Shown: positions 11,501 to 22,966, counted from the first letter of the stretch. The stretch: DNA of 60,000 bases from Bugula neritina (GCA_964035545.1 OZ037772.1:1331001-1391000), one strand, 5' to 3'. Program-made: numbers and translations. The notes: generated from the sequence alone by a model not told the origin.

Positions 11501-14500
11501 ATATTCTCACTGTTATGTTGAATATTTAGTATATTTCATCCTTCAAGTGTCTGTTTCCTTGATAAGATGGTATAGGCATAGCTTTAACTCAGTGGTGTCT
11601 CACCTTTTTCATACCATCCTCCTTTTTATGATTATTTTCTATTAAGTTTCCGCCTTTTTGATAAAATTGTAATTTCATTTATAAAGAAAATCTTGGACAG
11701 GTTGTTTTCATAATAATTCATTGAGTGTAGAAAAAAGCACTTTGTGTTTGACATGAATTAGTGTCTGCCACAGCTTCAGTTCAGCTTTGAAAGCAGTGAT
11801 GCTGGTATTAAAAGCAGTGAGTTGATAATTATACTCATTCATTTTAGGTTCAGAGTTTTTAGTACAGCAAATATATCTACTAGGTATGCAGTAAATAGTT
11901 TATGGCGATCAGTTCTACTGACTACAAAAACTTCCTGTTTACTTTCAATAAATCTTTTAGCCTCCATTCGTAGTAGGAGGGGTAGCAGCTAGAGTAGAGT
12001 GAATATTAGACACATGGATGTAGAAGTAAACTTAGATTGTAGAGTGTAATGTGGATAAATAAATGAACTACATAAAATGAAGGAGTTATAGTTATACATA
12101 TTCATGTAACCTGGAACACAAGGCAAGAGCTCAAAAAGCTGATAACAAACTCTGTGAAATTTTAGAAATGAAAACCCCTAAAAAAGCTCAAATTTCCTGT
12201 GAAGGGGAAATTCCCCAAGGTTGAGAGCCACTGCTTTAATTTTTTCAACTATTTCATTCCAAGTGCAGTGATTAATGAGCTAACCTCTGACATCTTTCTA
12301 GTCCAACCAACTGTCTAGTTATCACATAGTATGTGTATAGTGATACATCATCTACCTGTAGGTACAGGTAGTAGGTGTAGAATAAGTACAATATCATATC
12401 TATAATAATGCTTTTATAAATAGTGTGATTTTATGTATACAGAGGAGACAGTAGCATCCCATGACTTGGCATCTTTGAGTGATTTGTCTTGTGAGTTACG
12501 AGAAAGTCTGACTGGTGGAATAGAGACTCTGTCTGAGAAAGTTGCAGAGTTGAATGACATCTCAAAGGATGCCTGGAAAGAACTGAGTAAAATAGAAGAT
12601 GAAGTGAAGAAGATGGTTGCCAGAGTAAACGCTGTAGCTGACGCTCAGGTATGCTGACATGGTGATGCCATGTAATATTATTTCTGTTTGTCTGAAATTG
12701 GAATTTGCATTTGGTCTTTGAGTTGTAATCAGAAATGAATTTTATTTGCCAGTAGAATTAACTGGCCATTAAAGTATTATCATTCTGTGTAAAAGTAGCA
12801 GTAGTCATTCATCACATGTTACTCAGTGCAGAGGAACCTGTCAATACAGATGACTCACTCATCCTTCTGCAACTGTCAATCACTCACACAGAGAGGTTGG
12901 CTGTGTGAGTGATTGACAGGTGTCAGGAGGAGGAGACTAGTCACGTGATGTACTAGCTCTCTGCTGTGTATAGAGTGTCACGTGACTGAGTCATTGTCCA
13001 CTCAGTGGGTGATCTGTCACTTTCATTTCGAGTGCAGAGGTTGTGAGGTGCAGATGTGGTTACACTGTGTTACTATTTATTAGATAGCAGAGATTAGAAA
13101 GAGAGCTACAAACCTGAGGCTAGAAATATATGGATATTTGAAGAGCTGCACACAGATAGTGGATAATTATAGAATAGAGCTGGCCTTGAGTAAGACGATG
13201 GGCAGACAGTCTCTGCTGGACACAGTACAACATGCAGTTGATAAGTTCAATGATGCAGGGATTGTGAGAGACTACAAAGAGATGAGTGAGAAGATGGAAA
13301 AGGCGTCAGATGTTGGTGTAATAGAGAAGTGTGTACTTCCAGACAGCATCTTGGTACCAACATGTAGGTGGAGTCTATAAATAGTAACACTAACTATAAA
13401 TAACTTTCTGCTTGTAATCATGTGAGTTGCTTTCACTGAATATTTTAATAGTAGAATAAGTAGATAGAGTTTATTTATTAGAGAATTGAGTTTTGTTCTA
13501 CTCTCACATTATGAGACATTTCTGCAGTGTTTCAGAGTTTATGATGTATAAGTGAGCTGCTAAACTGTGTTATGCTGACTACCTGCTGTCAGTATCAACA
13601 AGATATTCTCACTTAGACATGTGCCTCACGTAGCAACTTGTAGTAACTACAGACTGCTTGTATTTAAAACATCTTTTAATTTTAAGTTTGAAAAGCTGTT
13701 CCCACCTCCTCAGGTGATGAGATTCTCAAGTTATAGAATTGTTATTTTGTTGTTGCAGACAGTGAAGACAGTCTCGGACTGAAGCTGCTGCAGCCACCAG
13801 CTTCTCTGCAGTCTGATGGACTTCCTGTACGTGACTCGTGTTACACAGTAAACATCTCAGCTGATGGACATGTGATGTGTGGGACACTACAAGGTGTAGA
13901 AGTAATAAATAGAGACACTCTGGGTACTATCAGCTCAGTGAAACACACCAACACTACAGAGTGGCCGGAGATAATCCAACCTGAAGGGGTGATGGTTGGC
14001 AGCTGGTATAACGAAGAGGAGGAAACAGCTGAAGTCTCACTTCTTGATCCGAACTCCTTTGAGAAGACTCGCTCTCTCTACAGGCAGCCAGTAGATGGAC
14101 CCACTTACTATAGAATAACTCAACACGACTCACTGCTCTATATTGTAGACTGGAGAGAGAAACAGCTGGTAGTCTGTAATCTAGTTGACAATAAAATACA
14201 GAAGTTCCCACTTCCTGAGATGAAGAACCCTGCACCTGTATGCATCCTCCCAGACTCAACTCTCCTCATAGGAGACCGTGCTGCAGATGGTGCAGTGAGA
14301 AGATATAAAGTGGAGAACACAACTCTCTCTCTAATGTGGGAGTTTCCTCACATCTCATATCCATCTGGTATTTCCTTTGATCCAACATCTGAACTGATTC
14401 ACATCTGTACAGGGATGGGACCTCTCCTCATCCTCTCACTTGAAGGTAAATACTCTGTTTATTATAGTAAGTTTAGTTATTTTATATATAAGTATGTTGT

Positions 14501-15588
14501 AGTAAATAATATATTTTAATAATTAACAGTAAACAACTTCCACTCATAAGATATATTATGATATTGTTAGTATTTATCAAGTCACTGATGTTATTTTTAG
14601 CTAAAAGTTATGTAATAAAGACTGTAACATGCTGATAGTAGATGTTATATTCTTCATCACATGACTTGTAGCTAATAATAACATTAGTGAATAATACTGC
14701 CTCCCTGCAATAAGTTTCTTTCCAGCTGCAGTAACATGCAGGATGTAAGCACAGGTAAAAGTGTATATTATATTGTATAGGTTTAAGGTGTACTCTGTGT
14801 AGTGTGCAGTGAGCTCTTAGTAAACTCTCTATTCAGTCTTCCTTTCCAAGGGTTCACCTGGTAGTGTAGAGGATAGGGACTCCACCCTGCTAAGTGAGTT
14901 GGTGCTGCAAGGGGTTCAAACCCACCTATCAGCATGTCTAGTTAATATACTATGCAAGTGTTTTACAGTAATTTTAGAGGTGCTCAGTCTAACAACTGTA
15001 CAGACTGCCAGCTACACATGAGTTATGAGTTGTAGTTTGACTTCAGTCTAGTGCTGCTATTGTTTTGGTCATCAGATAATTTAAATATAAATAATTTGAT
15101 ACTTTTTGACTGCCATTACTGAGACTATGTAATTTGATGGTAGCTGGTAGAGCAGTGTTTGCTGGTGAGACTCAGGTGGCTGTGGTTGGTTCTTGTCAAG
15201 TATTTAATATGTGATAATGTTGGAGTAGCTGCAGTAGTAGTAATAAAAGTAGACATGTGGGTGTGTTCTCGCTCAGAGCCACAGGCTAAGTTTGTGGGTC
15301 AAGGTCAATACAGCTGTATAAGGAGACACTATTTTCTATTTGAGTATTTCCTTCATGCATACAACCTGCTTAGTTCCATCTTTAAAGGCAGTCTGTCTGT
15401 TTCTCTCAATACACACCAACTGATACAATATGATGCTATTATTTACAGGTCAACTGGTGCTTACTGTTCCCAGAGAAAGTCTTGGTGTTAGTGACTGGGT
15501 GGTGTTTGACATTGCTGTGTATAACAGAGACACAGTGTTTCTAGCATGTGGAGAAGGTGGACTGAGGAGATACACAATAAAATACTAA
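8343..15588 (+). CDS. RING / B-box (TRIM-like) protein with C-terminal propeller-like repeats
   Basis: Seven exons (8343-8524, 10771-10951, 11149-11338, 12443-12648, 13084-13363, 13759-14445, 15449-15588) join in one frame to about 621 residues. Start ATG 8343 follows in-frame upstream context poorly suited to coding and is directly before the RING. Domains in order: C3HC4 RING (CGYC, CLHVYCMRC, CAYC; about residues 18-60), B-box-like zinc modules (CDVC..AVFC; then ECEHH...VCSTC..IFCMRC), a helical probable coiled coil (exons 4-5), and a C-terminal region of beta-propeller-like blades. Known role of the class: E3 ubiquitin ligases, often oligomeric; targets cannot be inferred. Every splice site is GT-AG and no stop interrupts it. 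Introns hold two hAT MITEs and a tRNA-derived SINE. Confidence 0.87.
8832..9342. mobile_element. hAT-type MITE in intron 1 of the TRIM-like gene
   Basis: The ends cagtcattcctaacc and ggttgggaaccactg are imperfect inverted copies of a hAT-type terminus. The flanking octamers tgttagag and tgttgaat match at 5 of 8 positions, a decayed target-site duplication. No transposase is present. Confidence 0.68.
9343..10770. other. Rest of TRIM-like intron 1
   Basis: No coding signal. It contains a 13-base C run near 10046 and an AT microsatellite at about 10117-10172. Confidence 0.5.
10771..10951 (+). CDS. TRIM-like gene exon 2: first B-box-like zinc module
   Basis: Acceptor TTGTAG, donor GTGAGT. It reads HCDVCKGG...AVFCLESQKKLCQQH, the cysteine/histidine pattern of a B-box. 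Phase (2 to 0) joins exons 1 and 3. Confidence 0.83.
11149..11338 (+). CDS. TRIM-like gene exon 3: B-box 2
   Basis: Acceptor TACAG, donor GTATTT. It reads ECEHHKQEQLTEVCSTCHQ then IFCMRCDMRTGC, a B-box 2 zinc ligand set. Another AG (ctcacag, 11157) could serve, but the chosen one keeps frame with exon 2. Confidence 0.8.
11590..12233. mobile_element. hAT-type MITE in intron 3 of the TRIM-like gene
   Basis: Begins cagtggtgtctcaccttttt and ends aaggttgagagccactg. It is flanked by ctttaact (11582-11589) and ctttaatt (12234-12241), an 8-bp target-site duplication with one mismatch, the hAT hallmark. Non-coding and related to the elements at 4250 and 8832. Confidence 0.85.
12443..12648 (+). CDS. 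TRIM-like gene exon 4: helical region
   Basis: Reads EETVASHDLASLSDLSCELR, then IETLSEKVAELNDI and KIEDEVKKMVARVNAV, a heptad-rich segment suiting the coiled coil that follows B-boxes. 5' phase 1, 3' phase 0. Confidence 0.78.
12873..12919. repeat. Perfect 18-bp hairpin in TRIM-like intron 4
   Basis: The arms ctgtcaatcactcacaca (12873-12890) and its exact reverse complement (12902-12919) enclose an 11-base loop. It could be a MITE core or an RNA hairpin. Confidence 0.75.
13084..13363 (+). CDS. TRIM-like gene exon 5: helical region
   Basis: Begins IAEIRKRATNLRLEIYGYLK and continues as charged helix to ILVPT. It ends ACAT|GTAGGT and joins exon 6 to give a tyrosine codon. Confidence 0.77.
13759..14445 (+). 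CDS. TRIM-like gene exon 6: propeller-like repeats
   Basis: Repeats of about 40 residues with motifs like CYTVNISADGHVMCGT, DSLLYIVDWREKQLVV, PVCILPDSTLLIGDR and PSGISFDPTSELIHICT are typical of beta-propeller blades (NHL/WD-like). No classic NHL or WD signature is strict enough to choose between them. Confidence 0.78.
14856..14935 (+). repeat. tRNA-derived SINE (pol III promoter boxes) in TRIM-like intron 6
   Basis: A perfect A-box pattern (tagtgtagagg) is followed about 45 bases later by a B-box (ggttcaaaccc). A clean cloverleaf could not be drawn, so a SINE head is preferred over a functional tRNA gene. Confidence 0.6.
15449..15588 (+). CDS. TRIM-like gene exon 7: last blade and stop
   Basis: Reads GQLVLTVPRESLGVSDWVVF, then DIAVYNRDTVFLACGEGGLR and RYTIKY-stop. 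AATAAA at 15766-15771, about 180 bases downstream, is a good polyadenylation signal. Confidence 0.85.
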
Positions 15589-17150
15589 ACTTATCAGCTA
15601 CACTTTACTAATAATCAGCTCAGTGAGGTACTGAGAGATAAACTAGATAATATTTGTCATCAACATAGTTGGATTCATTACAATTCATCATTACACACAC
15701 TCTGTATTTATAGTTAGATATGAGATGTTTTACTGTATCAAATATATGTTGCCATTTTACTATCTAATAAAGTTTATTTGTTAGCGAAAATATAGTCTGT
15801 TTTCATGCCTCATTAGCTTTAGTTCAAGTTGAGTTCGGTTACTAAAAATAATCTATACTGGAGCAGTAACTGTAAATGACTTGTTTGTGGGAGAATTTAT
15901 TCACTGAATTGACATGCAGGTGCAAGTAACTCCAACATGACTAAGTAAATTTAATCCAACCATTCATAATAATATACATTCAACTGCTGTGTATACAACA
16001 GCATTGAGTAGCCAATCAAATTGTTTCTTGTCATGCAATCAGGAATCTGATAAATAATATATAAGGCAATCAGCTAGATATAAACACTGTATTACTCTAC
16101 ACATGAGCTGTCTGTGATGCAGCTGCTTTGTAAACGGTGTGTAATTTGATGAGTTTAGTTCAATTGGTTGCAGTTTAATTATGACATGTTCACCATTATG
16201 TAATATTAGAGGACAACTCCTATCCAGTGTGCAGTGGTAGTATACTATTAGTCAAAGGGAGTGCTCAGTATAATATAAATAGCTGACCTCTCCTACACCA
16301 ACACTCCTGAACACCAGCTAGACGACAAGAACTCTTGAACACCACTCAGGTTAAGGGACTCCACCCAGGCACCCCTGAACACCATCCAAGGCAGACGTGT
16401 TCTGGATCACAGTCTTAACTCCTCACAGACTAAGACAGGAGCTGGAGTCATCCTCACAGCCAAGCAACCCATGCCAATATACCAACCCTAGCTAACCTGA
16501 ATACTACAACTTATATATTATAGTATAATTCGGAATAACACCAAAGTAGCATATTTCTGTTACAATAACATTAATAATAAACAGATAAATTATATATTTA
16601 CTGATTCAATCACTATTTGAGTTTTCAAATTGAAATTCAATAAGAGACATCAGCAAGTAATAATCATATGTTATGTAATAATACATGCAACAAAAAGGCA
16701 TCACTATAAAATTTAACAAAATGTATTAGCAGTTATCTATACTGAGATTATAATGTAATAATAATGTTGTATAAAGTACTAAACTATCAACCCCTCTCTC
16801 ATATTATTATTTAACCTTTGACCTACAAACAATGATTTCTTGTTGCTATACTGTCTTTTTTTTAGTTGGCTCATAGAAACAGTTACAATCTAACAATGTA
16901 GTGTTGATACAAATCAGAGAATCTAAGCTCAACAATAAAACATAAGAAATAAATATCCTCAATATCCTAAGGAATATTCCAGAGAACACTGCAGGCTAAG
17001 CTAAGATATTTTACAACTACATGCAGTTGACATCTCTTCATGAATTGTGGACCATTTTGGTGCTTCTGTGTGCACAGACAAGTTGTAATGACTCTAACAG
17101 AAACTTTCTCAGTAGGTTTCAGTTCATCTTGAATATAGTACAGCTTGTTG
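15589..17150. other. 3' flank of the TRIM-like gene
   Basis: 3' UTR to about 15790, then non-coding AT-rich sequence. Around 16270-16480 a looser repeat (cctgaacaccagc..., cacccaggcacccctgaacacc) appears, but no reading frame of note. Confidence 0.45.
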
Positions 17151-17153
17151 TCA

Positions 17154-17301
17154 TTTGGCCTCAATATTATTGATGGTACACTACCTTGTTTGGCCTCAAT
17201 AGTATTGATGGTAGACTACCTTGTTTGGCCTCAATATTATTGATGGTACACTACCTAGTTTGGCCTCAACAGCATTAATGGTACAATACCTTGTTTGGCC
17301 T
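17154..17301. repeat. 35-bp tandem repeat, four units
   Basis: Four copies of a 35-bp unit beginning tttggcctcaata and ending gtacactacct. Confidence 0.85.
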
Positions 17302-18177
17302 CATTAGTCTCGCTAATATAAAATTAACAGCACAACTTGCAAGATTTAACTAATTGAACTTGGTTCATATTATGATGTTAATATGCTGACATTTATAACC
17401 TCTGATATATTTCTATGTTTATAACCTATCAATATGCTCTGATCTACAGTCTTTATTGCCATTCAAGGTGTTGCTCACTGCTGGTCAACCCCATTAACCC
17501 CCAACTTACTGTCTACATAGAAAACTGTCTACTCTCCCTCCATGGTACATAGCTCATACAATGTGTATATTGATTTGCTTTGGCACATTCATTACATAAA
17601 ACACCAGCCATTGTGCTAAAAGTAGAGTTTTGTTGTAGTCTCACATATTGGAACATGGCCTTAAGATTTGTAGTTTCTGAGGCTTTTATTAAGCTAATGC
17701 AAGAGAAAATTGCTAAGAATTTTCTGCAGTGAATCTTTTTATACACATTACTTATGAAATGCATATCTGTGGAATACTTGATCTACTCTGTATCATATAA
17801 ACTAACTTACACACAAGTTATATACAGCTACTACTTGATAGGGAAGTAATAGACTTACACTAACAGAGTTATTGACATGAAAAAGTAAATAATATTTAAA
17901 TTGTGATGACTAAGTAAGTGGATGAGTCATAAACCAGTCAAAAAATAATTTTTACAAACAAACTTTATTGAGTGAATGTGACTACAGAGTCTTGACAACA
18001 TAGCAGAGTAAATATGTTACATAATCATTACTATCAACATCAAATACTGCATATAAGCAGTGCAAGTCCTGTGGAATATATAATATTATACTGTGAGTAG
18101 AACACAATATATTATATTTGACATGTACTATTGATGACCTCACTGAGCTGATTATTAGTAAACTGTAGCTGATAAGT

Positions 18178-18314
18178 TTAGTATTTTATTGTGTATCTCC
18201 TCAGTCCACCATCTTCACATGCTAGAAACACTGTGTCTCTGTTATACACAGCAATGTCCCACACCCAGCCACTAACACCAAGACTTTCTTTGGGAATTGT
18301 TACCATCAGTTCAC
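18178..18314 (-). pseudogene. Inverted copy of the last TRIM-like exon
   Basis: On the minus strand this reads GELMVTIPKESLGVSGWVWD, then IAVYNRDTVFLACEDGGLRR and YTIKY-stop, nearly identical to exon 7 at 15449-15588 but one codon shorter. It keeps an AG acceptor, and an AATAAA on the minus strand lies at 17964-17969. The preceding intron is also copied (18700-18890 equals 15170-15360 inverted). No other exon of the gene is present before the satellite at 18.94 kb, so this is the tail of a second paralogue or a duplicated fragment. Confidence 0.83.
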
Positions 18315-18900
18315 CTTTAAAAAAATTTAATGTCAGATTGAATCAGTTTGAGACAAACAGACAGACTACAGTGACATCACAATAGCTGACACCACTACAA
18401 GCAAGTTTCTACTTTCTAGTATAATATAGTAACTGAAATATATTCGATAATAATACAATAAATTTCAAATATATTTCTCACTCAGAAAGACTTCCTTTAA
18501 AGATGCAACTAAGCAGATTATGTTGAAGATAATAAAGTTCTACCAGTCAGTATTGAATAATTCACTGAGCTGCTCTACTGTTTACTTCATAATAAATGAC
18601 AACATGGAGAGACTCAACATAGAAATTTACCCCCTCAGCAAATATGATTATACAGGAGAGAAGATATACAATATAAGTATTACATACATGAAGTAAATAT
18701 TCTAACAGAAAATAGTGTCTCATTATACAACTGCATTGACCTTGACCCACAAACTTAGCCTGTGGCTCTTATATAGAACACACCCACATGTCTACTTCTA
18801 ATAATACTGCTACTGCAGCTACTCCAACATTATCACATATTAAATACTTGACAAGAACCAACCACGCACCTGAGTTCAACCAGCAAACACTGCTCTACCA
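18315..18900 (-). repeat. Inverted duplicate of TRIM-like intron 6
   Basis: Words such as gccacaggctaagtttgtgg, cagctgtataaggagacact (variants) and ctgcttagttgcatctttaaa match 15130-15448 in reverse orientation. With the terminal exon it forms a tail-to-tail inverted repeat about 2.6 kb apart. Confidence 0.78.
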
Positions 18901-18937
18901 GCCACCATCAAATTACAGTAGTCTCAGCAATAATTAC

Positions 18938-19284
18938 ATAACATAAGATATATTACATAATATAAGATATATTACATAATATAAGATATATTACATAATA
19001 TAAAATATATTACATAATATAATATATATTACACAATATAAGATATATTACATGATATAGGATATATTACATAATATAAGATATATTACATGATATAAGA
19101 TATATCACATAATATAAGATATATTACATGATATAAGATATATTACATAATATAAGATATATTACATAATATAAGATATATTACATAATATAAGATATAT
19201 TACACAATATAAGATATATTACATAATATAAGATATATTACATAATATAAGATATATTACATAATATAAGATATATTACATAAT
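18938..19284. repeat. 19-bp satellite
   Basis: About 18 copies of ataatataagatatattac with few substitutions. It sits exactly where homology of the inverted TRIM-like fragment stops. Confidence 0.92.
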
Positions 19285-19440
19285 AATTATATACTCTTTC
19301 TATAATGTATAATCTTGCATACACATACAGCCATTAAAACCTCTTGCCATTTAGTTTAAGTTTATCAATTTAGACACAAAATGCATTTGATCTTCAGTCC
19401 CATGACTGTCAAAACAACATATTTCACATTCATTGGTTAT

Positions 19441-19862
19441 GGGTCATTTTACTTAATTTAGTACACACTGGATATCTTCAGCTTTTGGCTATTTTTCGCA
19501 ATTTAGCTAATAATGAACATGGTTTTTTGGCCAAAACTAGTAAAACACCAATAAATACACTTAAATAATCAAAGTTATTTTTAATTTTGCTTCATTTCCC
19601 ATGTTTTTCCCTAATTATTCAGCTAGTTTTGGTTATGGTCCGTTAAGGTTTTTTCGTAACGGTCGCACATATAGAATATTAAGTGCATATGACAATGACC
19701 TGTGCTGTAATGTTGGGGAATCCCCTCCCAGCCTTTTATGTTATGCGTAGTTAAAACCAGCACATAAAAATACCATGTATAGTGAATTTCAATTGATTTT
19801 GAGCAAACTTTAATGTTAGGGCATAAGTTGCTGGTGTGTACTAAATGAAGTAAACTGACTCT
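19441..19862. mobile_element. MITE (gtcattttactt family), longer member
   Basis: The left end gggtcattttacttaattta is matched by an inverted end (gtgtgtactaaatgaagtaaactgac). The same termini bound the shorter element at 25692-25872. No coding content. Confidence 0.6.
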
Positions 19863-19929
19863 TATACAAGAGATTGTTTCCCCATTAATAGCAGCGTTAC
19901 TCTAAATTGAAAAAAAAACTATAAAGTTA

Positions 19930-20190
19930 TCAGCTAATTGAACAGAGTCATCTAAAGGATGTAGATATAGAATAAGTATATTGAATAGAGTCATCTAAAG
20001 GGTATAGATATAGAATAAGTTAATTGAATAGAGTCATCTAAAGGGTATAGATGTAGAATAAGTTAATTGAATAGAATCATCTAAAGGGTATAGATATAGA
20101 ATGAGTATATTGAATAGAGTCATCTAAAGGGTATAGATATAGAATAAGTATATTGAATAGAGTCATCTAAAGGGTATAGATATAGAATGG
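19930..20190. repeat. 43-bp tandem repeat, about six units
   Basis: Units of tgaatagagtcatctaaagg... run directly up to the last recognisable valyl-tRNA synthetase exon (minus strand). Confidence 0.88.
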
Positions 20191-20241
20191 TAACCACAGA
20201 CATCAGAAGAAGCAGAAGACACTTTCTACCACCAGACGTAC

Positions 20242-20437
20242 CTCTTTGAAGGGAAGCTCCCCGAGTAGGAATTGTCCCATCATGACCATGCGGGCCACCC
20301 AGAAGAAGAGAATATCCAGTCCAGTCTCTAGCAGAGTACCCGGGTAGTAGGCTTGCAGGTCGGGGTGTTATCTGGCCACCCCATAGTCTAGAAAGGAAAT
20401 ATTCCGGAACTAAACCAAGTGTCCAGCACATTTTCAT
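20242..20437 (-). pseudogene. ValRS exon 14, stop and frameshift
   Basis: Reads DENVLDTWFSSGIFPF[13 protein letters not shown], then after a one-base loss [25 protein letters not shown] and ELPFKE. TAG is at 20390-20388. Donor GTACGT. The next exon, carrying KMSKS, is not found downstream. Confidence 0.88.
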
Positions 20438-20626
20438 CTGTATAAAAGGCAGGAAATGGAACATTGTTTGGAGTTGTCTTCTCTGACAAACTGAAACTGG
20501 GGTTAATTTACTCAAAGGAAATGTCTAGTCCGTGAACAAGAGAAAGTAAATTATCAATAAGTAGTTAGAGAAATGTAGCTCGCTGCTTTACTATAAAGGA
20601 GAAGAGAAAGTTGGAGGTGTGTACAT

Positions 20627-21113
20627 ACTCAATACATACTCAATACATACTCAATATATACTCAATACATACTCAATATATACTCAATACATACTCAATA
20701 CATACTCAATACATACTCAATACATACTCAATATATACTCAATACATACTCAATATATACTCAATATATACTCAATATATACTTAATACATACTCAATAT
20801 ATACTCAATATTTACTCAATATATACTTAATACATACTCAATACATACTCAATATATACTCAATATATACTCAATACATACTCAATACATACTCAATATA
20901 TACTCAATATATACTTAATACATACTTAATATATACTCGATATATACTCAATACATACTCAATACATACTCAATATATACTCAATATATACTCAATACAT
21001 ACTCAATACATACTCAATATTTACTCAATATATACTTAATACATACTCGATATATACTCAATACATACTCAATACATACTCAATATATACTCAATATATA
21101 CTCAACATATACT
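20627..21113. repeat. 11-bp tandem repeat in ValRS intron
   Basis: Units actcaatacat / actcaatatat, about 44 copies. Shorter arrays of the same unit recur at about 21382-21545 and 22596-22757 as part of the duplicated block. Confidence 0.92.
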
Positions 21114-21139
21114 TGAGCTGTCAGATGAAATAGAATTAC

Positions 21140-21245
21140 CCTGGCTAAGACTGATGACATTTGGATGTACGTTAAACTTTATTGCTGCCTTTGACAGCGC
21201 TTCATGATAGGATCTGCCAGTCACCCAGTAGTTGATGTCACTAAA
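21140..21245 (-). pseudogene. ValRS exon 13, copy A (3'-most)
   Basis: Same 106-base exon as copies B and C. The AG before TTTAGTGAC keeps phase 0 from the WCISRQ exon, and the donor GTAATT leaves phase 1 into the next exon. Confidence 0.83.
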
Positions 21246-21315
21246 CTATGTAAAATATATAGAGGTTAAAAGGTCACTAGACTATGTAAAATATATAGAG
21301 GTCAAGAGGTCACTA

Positions 21316-21380
21316 GACTATCACGGGCTTTCCATGTATCAATCTCACTGAGATCGATACATGGAAAGCCCGTGATAGTC
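21316..21380. mobile_element. 65-bp palindrome (GATC-rich MITE family, solo)
   Basis: The arms gactatcacgggctttccat... are nearly perfect inverted copies meeting at a GATC-containing centre. An identical palindrome lies at 22529-22593. Confidence 0.82.
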
Positions 21381-21571
21381 CAATACATACTCAATACATA
21401 CTCAATATATACTCAATACATACTCAATATATACTCAACATATACTCAATATATACTCAATACATACTCAATACATACTCAATATATACTCAACATATAC
21501 TCAATATATACTCAATACATACTCAATACATACTCAACATATACTTGAGCTGTCAGATGAAAGAGAATTAC

Positions 21572-21677
21572 CCTGGCTAAGACTGATGACATTTGGATGT
21601 ACGTTAAACTTAATTGCTGCCTTTGACAGCGCTTCATGATAGGATCTGCCAGTCACCCAGTAGTTGATGTCACTAAA
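21572..21677 (-). pseudogene. ValRS exon 13, copy B
   Basis: Reads FSDINYWVTGRSYHEALSKA, then AIKFNVHPNVISLSQ, 106 bases like copies A and C. Inclusion of more than one copy would shift the frame (106 = 35 codons + 1). Confidence 0.83.
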
Positions 21678-21717
21678 CTATGTAAAATATATAGAGGTTA
21701 AAAGGTCACTAGACTAT

Positions 21718-22495
21718 CACCGGCTTTCCATGTACCGATCTCAGGGAGATCGATCCATGGAAAGATGTCAAAGATCGATCTCAGTCGTTCTGAGCTGGTC
21801 GGTCTGTAGAGCTCGAACTCAGATCGATCTCAGTGAGATCGATCCATGGAAAGACTCCAGATCGATCTGAGAAGTAGAAAAAGACTGTTCGCTAAAATGT
21901 TGTCTGCTGATAAAAATGACAACTTATTGATAATTACTAAGCAAATTACTTAATAATTACGATAGCCACATTTTCAGATGCCAAAACTTTGACTTTCAGT
22001 ACTATGATTAAAAAAACTCAATTATATAAAATTATAGTCCATAGAAATTACAAAAAATTGGAGCATTTAAATTGAATTTAAATGACTAGTAAAACTTACT
22101 TTCATTAGTTATTTGCTGCGTAATTTCAAGCTTAACAATCCTGTAAGTTTATGAATAATCTGCAAGATAGCTATTAATTTTATTTAAGCTGTTGAGCTAA
22201 AAAATTAAAAGTGATTATCTTAAATTGGCTATATTACTTTACACTAAAAGCTTTGTTGCGTATTGTTTACAAGCACCATTAATTTTTAGACATCAACAAT
22301 CTTGTTTTTTAACCTCAGCAGCTTTAATCATCCAGATTTGTGAACAAATTATACTATTAAAGTACTCTTCACTTAAGAGGAGGCAACTCTGTGAGATCAA
22401 TCTGACACTTCTCATGGAAAAACGATCGATCTGAGAGGTATGCTCAGATCGATCTCAGCGAGATCGATCTGAGATCGGTACATGGAAAGCCGGTG
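21718..22495. mobile_element. GATC-rich MITE, full member 1
   Basis: Starts caccggctttccatgtaccg and ends with the inverted form; subterminal gatcgatctcag words are repeated many times in both orientations. The AT-rich interior (ttcagatgccaaaactttga...) is shared with 23595-24359 and, inverted, with 22967-23393. No transposase. Confidence 0.8.
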
Positions 22496-22528
22496 TATGT
22501 AAAATATATAGAGGTCAAGAGGTCACTA

Positions 22529-22593
22529 GACTATCACGGGCTTTCCATGTATCAATCTCACTGAGATCGATACATGGAAAGCCCGTGATAGTC
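22529..22593. mobile_element. 65-bp palindrome, second copy
   Basis: Same palindrome as at 21316, in the duplicated exon-13 block. Confidence 0.82.
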
Positions 22594-22784
22594 CAATACA
22601 TACTCAATACATACTCAATATATACTCAATACATACTCAATATATACTCAACATATACTCAATATATACTCAATACATACTCAATACATACTCAATATAT
22701 ACTCAACATATACTCAATATATACTCAATACATACTCAATACATACTCAACATATACTTGAGCTGTCAGATGAAAGAGAATTAC

Positions 22785-22890
22785 CCTGGCTAAGACTGAT
22801 GACATTTGGATGTACGTTAAACTTTATTGCTGCCTTTGACAGCGCTTCATGATAGGATCTGCCAGTCACCCAGTAGTTGTTGTCACTAGA
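22785..22890 (-). pseudogene. ValRS exon 13, copy C (5'-most of three)
   Basis: Reads SSDNNYWVTGRSYHEALSKA, then AIKFNVHPNVISLSQ. It lies in a tandemly duplicated intron-exon block and has both splice sites. Confidence 0.83.
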
Positions 22891-22966
22891 CTATGTAAAA
22901 TATATAGAGGTCAAGAGGTCACTAGACTATGTGAAATATATAGAGGTCAAGAGGTCACTGGACTAT

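Noticed and set aside
14856-14935. Functional tRNA gene
   Set aside because: A- and B-boxes are good, but no paired acceptor stem or clear anticodon arm could be drawn; a SINE head is more likely.
20120-20515. 131-codon minus-strand ORF
   Set aside because: It runs across ValRS exon 14 and its introns, mostly in the wrong frame; the exon reading is preferred.
20611-21039. 142-codon ORF of IHTQYILNTYS repeats
   Set aside because: Translation of the 11-bp satellite in a ValRS intron.
21316-21380. Rho-independent terminator or operator
   Set aside because: The palindrome belongs to a dispersed MITE family in a eukaryotic intron.
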